Assembly (NCBI RefSeq): GCF_016623615.1
Contig: NZ_JAEHFX010000004.1
Location: 308,741-372,740 of the forward strand
Origin: Adhaeribacter terrigena
Lineage (GTDB): Bacteria > Bacteroidota > Bacteroidia > Cytophagales > Hymenobacteraceae
Reading direction: 5' to 3'
DNA: 64,000 bases
A program made the translations under genes and the position numbers. Below the pieces are notes generated by a model. That model was not told where the DNA came from. It did no database searches and saw nothing but the letters and a program-made list of their open reading frames with translations. How positions within the stretch are numbered: position 1 is the stretch's first letter; every line of letters begins with the position of its first letter. This document shows positions 59,135-64,000 of this stretch, piece after piece.

Positions 59135-60070
59135 GTGCTCCAATACCTGAAACATTCCGAAATTGATTTTGCGCTCTGGGACCATTGCGTGCAACATTCC
59201 GCGCAGCAAATGCTCTATGCCTGCGCCGGTTACCTGGAAGTTTCCACGAATGAGAATTGGGATGCAATTGTAGAAATACAAAATGGGAAGTACGTTTCGG
59301 TTTTCCCGTTGCCGTTTAAAAAGCGCCTCGGCGAGAAATTTATATACCAGCCTTTCCATTCCCAGCAGCTCGGTTTATTTACCACTTCGGAAAGTAAAAT
59401 AACTTCCGTTTCTGCTTATTTAAGCGTCATTCCGCAACCCTTCCGGAAAATTTACTTGCAGCTGAATACCAGCAATACGCACGCGATCGGGGCTTTGCCG
59501 GAAGGTTTTTCCAGCGAACCGCGCGTAACGTATCACCTTGATCTGGCAAAACGCTATGAAAATTTGCGGGAAAACTACGCGACCAATCTGAAACGGAATC
59601 TGAAAAAAGCGCAGCAGGAAAATTTTCAGGTTACAACTTCAGAAAACCTTTCGGAGCTCATAAAACTCTACCGGCAAACGCGCGGCAAAGATCTGAAAGA
59701 CGTAAAAGACCGGCATTACCATCTGTTCCAAAACCAGTATGCTTTTCTGCTTAAAAACGCTAGCGTGCAAATTTCCGAAATAAGAAAAAACGGGGTATTA
59801 ATAGCCGGCGCCTTGTTTTTAAAGCAGCCCGGTAAACTTATTTTTCTCTTTAGCGCCACCTCCGAAACCGGCAAAAAGCACGGCGCTATGGCGTTTATTT
59901 TAGACCAACTGGTGCAGCAGCACGCCGGCAGCAGAACCATTTTAGATTTTGAAGGCAGCAGCATTCCGAATTTAGCGCGTTTCTATAGCAGTTTCGGGGC
60001 AAAACCCGTATCTTACCTTTCCGTAAGCCGCAACAATTTACCTGCTTACCTGAAACTGCTGATAAAATAA
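59135..60070 (+). CDS. FemAB/GNAT-like acyltransferase, unknown substrate
   Basis: This 311-residue protein begins with GTG 59135 (no ATG fits the alignment). The first ~150 residues resemble an N-terminal GNAT-like half; the C-terminal half has 'YATNLKRNLKKAQQENFQVTTSENLSELIKLYRQTRGKDLK' and 'IAGALFLKQPGKLIFLFSATSETGKKHGAMAFILDQLVQQH', ending 'LDFEGSSIPNLARFYSSFGAKP', as in FemAB-like and BioF2-type acetyltransferase domains. The substrate is unknown; relatives act on cell-wall or polysaccharide precursors. The stop codon overlaps the upp start (TAATG), so the two genes are translationally coupled. Confidence 0.7.
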   Translation: MLQYLKHSEIDFALWDHCVQHSAQQMLYACAGYLEVSTNENWDAIVEIQNGKYVSVFPLPFKKRLGEKFIYQPFHSQQLGLFTTSESKITSVSAYLSVIPQPFRKIYLQLNTSNTHAIGALPEGFSSEPRVTYHLDLAKRYENLRENYATNLKRNLKKAQQENFQVTTSENLSELIKLYRQTRGKDLKDVKDRHYHLFQNQYAFLLKNASVQISEIRKNGVLIAGALFLKQPGKLIFLFSATSETGKKHGAMAFILDQLVQQHAGSRTILDFEGSSIPNLARFYSSFGAKPVSYLSVSRNNLPAYLKLLIK

Positions 60071-60708
60071 TGCGCATTTTAACCCAAGAAAATTCAATTG
60101 CCAGTTACTTCCTGGCCCAGCTCCGCGACCAATCGGTGCAGAAAGACAGCATGCGTTTCCGGAGGAATTTAGAGCGTCTCGGCGAAATAATGGCTTACGA
60201 AATTTCCAAAACGCTACCCTATTCGCCCCAAAAAGTGCAAACCCCGCTGGCCGAAACAATTGCTTTTATGCCTGCCGAATTTCCGGTTTTAGCTACCGTC
60301 CTGCGGGCCGGTTTGCCTTTCCACCAGGGTTTCCTGAATTATTTCGATGCCTCGGAAAGCGCTTTTGTAGCCGCCTACCGCATTGAAAAAACGCACGATC
60401 TGCAGATCCAGGTAGATTATCTGACTTCGGTTTCGCTGGAAGATAAAATCCTGCTGCTGGTAGACCCGATGCTGGCCACCGGCAAGTCGTTGGCGTTAAC
60501 CTACCAGGCCATGCTGCGCTTCGGCATGCCCCGCGAAACCCATATTGCCGCCTGCGTAGCCAGCCCCGAAGGTATCGCCCACATTCAGCAGGAACTGCCC
60601 AACGTAAAGATCTGGCTCGGCGCGTTAGACGAAAAACTGAATGAGCGCAGCTACATCATTCCGGGCCTCGGCGACGCCGGCAACCTGGCTTACGGCGCCA
60701 AGATCTAA
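60070..60708 (+). CDS. upp: Uracil phosphoribosyltransferase
   Basis: This 212-residue protein has the PRPP-binding loop 'VDPMLATGKSLALTY' (131-145) and 'ATVLRAGLPFHQGFLNYFD' (75-93). It forms UMP from uracil and PRPP in pyrimidine salvage. At the C-terminus the usual PGLGDAGDRxFG uracil-binding segment reads 'PGLGDAGNLAYGAKI', so the Asp-Arg pair is replaced; this can occur in Bacteroidota members but is worth noting. The start overlaps the stop codon of the acyltransferase gene by one base. Confidence 0.88.
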   Translation: MRILTQENSIASYFLAQLRDQSVQKDSMRFRRNLERLGEIMAYEISKTLPYSPQKVQTPLAETIAFMPAEFPVLATVLRAGLPFHQGFLNYFDASESAFVAAYRIEKTHDLQIQVDYLTSVSLEDKILLLVDPMLATGKSLALTYQAMLRFGMPRETHIAACVASPEGIAHIQQELPNVKIWLGALDEKLNERSYIIPGLGDAGNLAYGAKI

Positions 60709-60817
60709 GTCTGTAAAACCTGTTCCCATTTAAATTTTCGGCCGTAACGCCCCCGAACATAATGTTTTGGTTAAGTTTGCGTTTTCAAGGCCTTCGGAAG
60801 CGCGGTTTTTCCGTATA

Positions 60818-60846
60818 AAAACGGTAGCGTTTTCCGGTTAAAAAGT
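60818..60846 (+). repeat. 29-nt intergenic element, copy
   Basis: AAAACGGTAGCGTTTTCC then GGTTAAAAAGT, ending 7 nt before the GTG start at 60854. Confidence 0.65.
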
Positions 60847-60853
60847 AAAATCA

Positions 60854-61312
60854 GTGTTCGAAACCTTTGCCAAATATCTTTCCGTTTTTTTGCTCAGCAT
60901 GGTCAAGTTCTTTGGCGGTCCGCTTACGGGTGCTGCATTGGGCTTAAATTTCTGGCAAACTTTCGGGCTGACCGTGGGCGGCATGATGACGAGCGTTACC
61001 ATTTTCAGCTTGCTGGGTTCGGCGGCCACGCGGTATTACGCCAAACGCCGCCGCGAAAAAAACAAGCCGATGTTCAATAAAAAGAGCCGCCGCATTGTAA
61101 AAGTGTGGCAGAAATTCGGGATGGGCGGCATTGCTTTTCTTACCCCGTTAATTCTCAGCCCCATCATCGGCACCATCATCGCCACGGTTTTAGGCGCCAA
61201 ACGCGGACAAATTCTGCTGCACATGCTCTGGAGCGCCGTGCTCTGGGGAACCATCTTCACCTTTGCGTTAATCAATCTGCGGCACTGGGATATTCCGTTT
61301 ATTGGGAAGTAA
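60854..61312 (+). CDS. Small integral membrane protein, unknown
   Basis: This 152-residue protein, starting at GTG 60854, has four hydrophobic stretches: about 6-25, 34-57 ('FWQTFGLTVGGMMTSVTIFSLLGSA'), 93-115 ('MGGIAFLTPLILSPIIGTIIATVL') and 123-140. A strongly basic loop ('YYAKRRREKNKPMFNKKSRRIVKVWQK', about 60-88) lies between. The 'GGIAFLTPLILSPIIGTIIA' part is reminiscent of DedA/SNARE-like small transporters, but I cannot place the family. It is separate from upp (145 nt gap) behind an element copy. Confidence 0.75.
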   Translation: MFETFAKYLSVFLLSMVKFFGGPLTGAALGLNFWQTFGLTVGGMMTSVTIFSLLGSAATRYYAKRRREKNKPMFNKKSRRIVKVWQKFGMGGIAFLTPLILSPIIGTIIATVLGAKRGQILLHMLWSAVLWGTIFTFALINLRHWDIPFIGK

Positions 61313-61492
61313 TGTTGTCTGAATTGGGATTTGTCAGATTAATGGATTTCAGGATTTCTGTCTGATCAGTGATTTTTTTGATTTTATGATTGTGTAGGGA
61401 CAGGTCGCGACCCAATGCCGTCAACTTTAGGGATCCTTTTAATTTATTTGGTCATCCCGACCTTGGGGGGCTATCTCATACCGATCCCGCAA

Positions 61493-61522
61493 GGAATTTA
61501 TCGCTTAGTCGCTCTAAATTCC
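61493..61522. repeat. Covarying hairpin repeat, copy 2
   Basis: Arms GGAATTTA and TAAATTCC, loop TCGCTTAGTCGCTC (14 nt). Same layout as 53376-53405. Confidence 0.65.
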
Positions 61523-61643
61523 ATTGTAGTATTCAATAGTTTCTTCGACAAGCTCTGAATGACGCAATATCGTTTTGCTTAGTATCTTAACTTGACGGCA
61601 TTGGGCTTGACCTGTCTGCACGTTATTGCGACTTTTTTGCGGG

Positions 61644-61672
61644 AAAAGGGTAGCGTTTTTGGGGAGAAAACA
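61644..61672 (+). repeat. 29-nt intergenic element, copy
   Basis: AAAAGGGTAGCGTTTTTGG then GGAGAAAACA, just before the stop codon at 61678 of the minus-strand lipoprotein gene. Confidence 0.5.
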
Positions 61673-61677
61673 GCAAA

Positions 61678-62220
61678 TTACTGCGTTACAAAAATTGTTT
61701 TTCGGAAATTATATCCTTCCATTGCATCAAAAGCCCAAGTCTCACCGGGCAGCCACATGCCGCTAAAATCAATGTTGAATTTCTGACAATTTGGATTTTT
61801 GAGCTTGTAAACCCTTTCATTTTCATAACCTTTTACTTTGAAAGCTAAGCCGTCATTGGGTTGGCTCATTAAAATCCCTGAAAGATTGAACGTTAAGGAG
61901 TCGCCTTTCTTTAACATATATACCTTGAAATTTTCGTCAAAAGACTTTGGATTAGGTACGTCAGAATGCAGTAAAGTAGTATCGCAATAGAAGTTCAGAT
62001 TAAAGAATAGGGATTTTTGGACAGTTTGATCAATAGTGAACTTCATCTCATTATTACTGTCGTTACGTAAAATCAACCTGAAAGGGAATTCTCTATTTAC
62101 TTGTATTGTATCTGGTGCGTTTATAATTTTTGTGGCAGAATAAAAGTCATCTTGTCTTTCGCAGGAACTGAATAATCCTACAAGGAAAATTAAATATAGG
62201 GTCAGGTGAATTAATTTCAT
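61678..62220 (-). CDS. Hypothetical lipoprotein
   Basis: Read from the ATG at 62220: 180 residues with a lipoprotein signal ('LIFLVGLFSSC', lipidated Cys 20). The mature part begins Glu-Arg-Gln-Asp-Asp and contains strand-rich segments ('PDTIQVNREFPFRLILRNDSNNEMKFTI', 'GDSLTFNLSGILMS') that read like a single immunoglobulin-like or transthyretin-like fold. No family recognised. Its base composition is more AT-rich than its neighbours, which may mean a recently acquired or less constrained gene. Confidence 0.75.
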   Translation of the reverse strand: MKLIHLTLYLIFLVGLFSSCERQDDFYSATKIINAPDTIQVNREFPFRLILRNDSNNEMKFTIDQTVQKSLFFNLNFYCDTTLLHSDVPNPKSFDENFKVYMLKKGDSLTFNLSGILMSQPNDGLAFKVKGYENERVYKLKNPNCQKFNIDFSGMWLPGETWAFDAMEGYNFRKTIFVTQ

Positions 62221-62245
62221 TGTCGTAATTCTTTCCCAATATACC

Positions 62246-62282
62246 AAAAAAAAAGCCCTCCCCTGAATCAGGAAAGGGCTTA
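62246..62282 (-). terminator. Terminator of the DEAD-box helicase gene
   Basis: AAGCCCT and AGGGCTT arms with inner CCCTGA/TCAGG pairs; the minus strand continues into nine T residues. Confidence 0.82.
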
Positions 62283-62289
62283 AACTCGG

Positions 62290-63732
62290 TTACGCTTTAT
62301 TCCGTCTGAAACCTCTGATCTTCGTAGGTTTCTTTTCTACAAAAGGTTTCCCGGTTCGTTTATCGATCACGCCTTCGCGGAGATATTCTTTTTTCTCGTG
62401 GAACGCGCCTTTAAAATCCGGATCGAGTTTACGTTTCTGGCTGTCGAGGTCTTTGGCAATTTTCTGCTTTTCGTCGAAACCGGTTTTCTCGATCTTCACT
62501 TCTTCCGGCATTTCGGCCACCGGAATTTTCATGTGCATCAGTTTCTCGATCTCGCCAATGCTGGCGCGTTCGGCTTCGTTGGCAAACGTAATAGCATGGC
62601 CTTCGTTGAAAGCCCGGCCGGTGCGGCCAATGCGGTGCACGTAATCTTCGTAAATGGCCGGCACATCGAAATTGATCACGTGGCTCACCAAACTTACATC
62701 AATGCCGCGGGCGGCCACATCGGTAGCTACCAGAAAGCGGATGTCGCCGTTCCGGAAATCTTCAATTGCGTTGATGCGGGTGTTCTGGCCTTTGTTACCG
62801 TGCAGCACGCGCGTTTCGCCTTTCACTTTCCGACCCAGGAATTTGGAAACGTTTTCGGCGGTGGCTTTGCTGCGGCAGAAGATCATCACGCGGTTGAATT
62901 TTTCTTCGTCGCGCACCAGGTATTCCAGCAGGTTAATTTTGGTCGGTAAATTCGGCACGTGGTACAAAACCTGGGTAACGGTATCTACCGGCGTGGCCTG
63001 GCGGGTAATTTCCACCTTCATCGGGAATTCCAGAAATTCTTCGGAAAGCTTCTCAATGCGCGGACTCATGGTTGCTGAAAAAAGCAAATTCTGGCGCTTC
63101 CGCGGAATAACTTCCAGCAAAGCCCGGATCTGCGGCATAAAGCCCATGTCCATCATTTTGTCGGCTTCGTCCAGCACCAATGTTTTTAGTTCTTTCAGAA
63201 TCAAAGCGCCTTTCAGGTAAAGCTCCATCAAACGGCCCGGCGTGGCAATTAAAATATCCACGCCTTTCTCGATCTGTTCGATCTGGCTTTTCGGCCCCAG
63301 ACCACCGTAGATCGCAAAGAAACGGATGTCGGTATATTTAGCCAGTTGCTTGATGTGGTCTTCTATCTGCATGCCCAGCTCGCGCGTGGGTACTACAATC
63401 AAAGCTCTTGGATTGGTGCCTTGCGCGTATTTCACCTTCATTAAGATCGGGAGTACAAAGGCAGCGGTTTTGCCGGTTCCGGTTTGCGCAATGCCCATCA
63501 CATCGTGGCCGGCGTTAATGAGCGGAATGGTTTTGGCCTGTACCGGGGTCGGGTTTTTGAAACCGGCTTCCTCAATGGCGTTCAGCAACTGGCGGTTCAG
63601 CTTAAAATCTTCGAAGGAAACTTCCGGCGCTGCTGTTTCTTCGGTTTCGTTTGCGTTTTCAGCAGATTGCTCCGTGTTTTCAGCAGGTTTGTTTTGGGTT
63701 TCTTCGTTCTGGTCTATCGCTTCGTCGGTCAT
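62290..63732 (-). CDS. DEAD-box ATP-dependent RNA helicase
   Basis: This 480-residue protein has all core motifs in order: Q motif ('FKNPTPVQ', Q65), motif I 'AQTGTGKT' (82-89), Ia 'PTRELG' (115-120), Ib 'TPGR', II 'DEAD' (188-191), III 'SAT' (219-221), IV 'MIFCRSK', V 'ATDVAARGID' and VI 'HRIGRTGR' (366-373). An acidic Asn/Glu-rich N-terminal extension (1-36) and a basic C-terminal tail (from about 430, ending 'RGFRRNKA') flank it. It unwinds RNA, probably in ribosome assembly or cold adaptation. RhlE/CsdA-type assignment is not possible by eye. Confidence 0.93.
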   Translation of the reverse strand: MTDEAIDQNEETQNKPAENTEQSAENANETEETAAPEVSFEDFKLNRQLLNAIEEAGFKNPTPVQAKTIPLINAGHDVMGIAQTGTGKTAAFVLPILMKVKYAQGTNPRALIVVPTRELGMQIEDHIKQLAKYTDIRFFAIYGGLGPKSQIEQIEKGVDILIATPGRLMELYLKGALILKELKTLVLDEADKMMDMGFMPQIRALLEVIPRKRQNLLFSATMSPRIEKLSEEFLEFPMKVEITRQATPVDTVTQVLYHVPNLPTKINLLEYLVRDEEKFNRVMIFCRSKATAENVSKFLGRKVKGETRVLHGNKGQNTRINAIEDFRNGDIRFLVATDVAARGIDVSLVSHVINFDVPAIYEDYVHRIGRTGRAFNEGHAITFANEAERASIGEIEKLMHMKIPVAEMPEEVKIEKTGFDEKQKIAKDLDSQKRKLDPDFKGAFHEKKEYLREGVIDKRTGKPFVEKKPTKIRGFRRNKA

Positions 63733-63764
63733 ATCGGTACAGGTAAATTATTTGAAATAGTCTG

Positions 63765-63772
63765 CAAAGGTA
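63765..63772 (-). promoter_or_regulatory. -7 element of the helicase promoter
   Basis: The minus strand has TACCTTTG, an exact TAnnTTTG, about 32 nt before the ATG. Confidence 0.5.
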
Positions 63773-63857
63773 CGCAAAAAACGGCGGATGACTTTTGTAC
63801 GAAATATTGCCAGGCAAAGTCTGCTCAGTTTACGCGTAAGAAGGTTTTTGAATTAAG

Positions 63858-63885
63858 AGTTTTTGGGGCGAAAACCATAGCGTTT
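63858..63885 (-). repeat. 29-nt intergenic element, copy
   Basis: The minus strand reads AAACGCTATGGTTTTCG then CCCCAAAAACT. Confidence 0.65.
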
Positions 63886-63922
63886 CTGAAAGTAAATTAG
63901 TTATCAGGAAATGGAAGAGCAT

Positions 63923-63954
63923 AAAAAAAGGGAAGCTTTAGCTTCCCTTTTTTA
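63923..63954 (-). terminator. Terminator of the T9SS gene at the right edge
   Basis: AAAAAGGGAAGC and GCTTCCCTTTTT arms around TTTA, T-runs on both strands. Confidence 0.85.
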
Positions 63955-63958
63955 TGAT

Positions 63959-63974
63959 AAAACGCTAGCGTTTT
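63959..63974. repeat. Perfect palindrome of two fused element cores
   Basis: AAAACGCTAGCGTTTT: two copies of the element core meeting head-to-head, overlapping the stop codon at 63973-63975. Confidence 0.6.
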
Positions 63975-64000
63975 ATTGCCTGATGAGTTTGGTGGTGAAA
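63973..64000 (-). CDS. C-terminal end of a T9SS type A protein, cut by window edge
   Basis: The minus strand ends '...FTTKLIRQ' then TAA (63973-63975). Only eight residues lie in the window, but FTTKLI/VRQ is a common last segment of type A T9SS sorting signals, and a strong terminator follows at the right distance. Partial gene; most of it lies beyond position 64000. Confidence 0.5.

Larger units (their letters stand above)
61313..61677. other. Repeat-bearing intergenic region
   Basis: About 365 nt without a gene. GTCATCCCGA (61451-61460) faces the end TCTGAATGAC (61554-61563), and between them lies the covarying hairpin (61493-61522), so about 113 nt look like one small inverted-repeat-bounded element. 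An element copy follows at 61644-61672. Confidence 0.45.

Overview
The window looks like chromosome of a Bacteroidota bacterium, most likely a Cytophagales/Hymenobacteraceae-type soil or water organism. This is inferred from at least seven proteins carrying type IX secretion (T9SS) C-terminal sorting signals, DUF4374 and PepSY iron-uptake companions, near absence of Shine-Dalgarno sequences, and several promoters of the Bacteroidota form TTG-N(19-21)-TAnnTTTG. No insertion sequence, prophage, CRISPR array, rRNA or replication origin was seen. The only RNA gene found is a tRNA-Arg(CCT).

Layout: 1-2118 holds the end of a DUF4374 protein and a PepSY membrane protein (siderophore module 1). 2119-5833 holds a large T9SS protein, a decayed T9SS type-B gene relic, and flanking copies of one terminator. 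tRNA-Arg is at 5834-5905. 6043-7236 is an HD domain fused to a Pycsar-type (DUF5706) membrane effector. 7579-12557 holds a metallophosphoesterase/outer-membrane-barrel lipoprotein and a barrel protein. 12662-16895 holds two T9SS proteins, one with a frameshift in its signal peptide. 17460-19089 holds an isoprenylcysteine-methyltransferase-like protein and a SixA-like phosphatase. 19538-23295 is siderophore module 2 (TonB receptor plus PepSY protein) behind a recognisable promoter with an inverted-repeat operator. 23735-26427 holds a P1 peptidase and a CNNM/CorC protein. 26580-28226 is a PAS/CZB sensor pair without a kinase. 28462-33811 holds HflX, a SirB2-cytochrome c protein, a glycosyltransferase, RfbC and MurF. 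33839-40522 holds a tandem FG-GAP T9SS pair and a frameshifted T9SS gene. 40554-46483 holds an omega-amidase, a PAS-only protein and Mfd. 46755-51266 holds three small barrel proteins, a PagL-like lipid A deacylase and a GNAT enzyme. 51530-56633 holds the ComM/YifB ATPase, GmhA, a small membrane protein and an MsbA-like ABC exporter. 56782-64000 holds a small secreted protein, a Wzi/RemB-like barrel, a FemAB/GNAT-like enzyme, Upp, a membrane protein, a lipoprotein, a DEAD-box helicase and the last codons of another T9SS protein.

The most striking pattern is a 29-nt intergenic element (left half AAAACGCTATGCTTT, right half GGCCTGAAAAGT, with CGGTAGGG and other variants) present in about 30 copies in both orientations. 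Copies sit directly against start codons, overlap stop codons, or are paired head-to-head as terminator hairpins. I do not recognise it. Other dispersed small repeats were also found: a hairpin with compensatory arm changes, GAATGAGTGAAT-type inverted repeats, C/G-rich inverted repeats, and AAACCTTACAGGTTT hairpins. All positions were read by eye; no homology search or folding was run.
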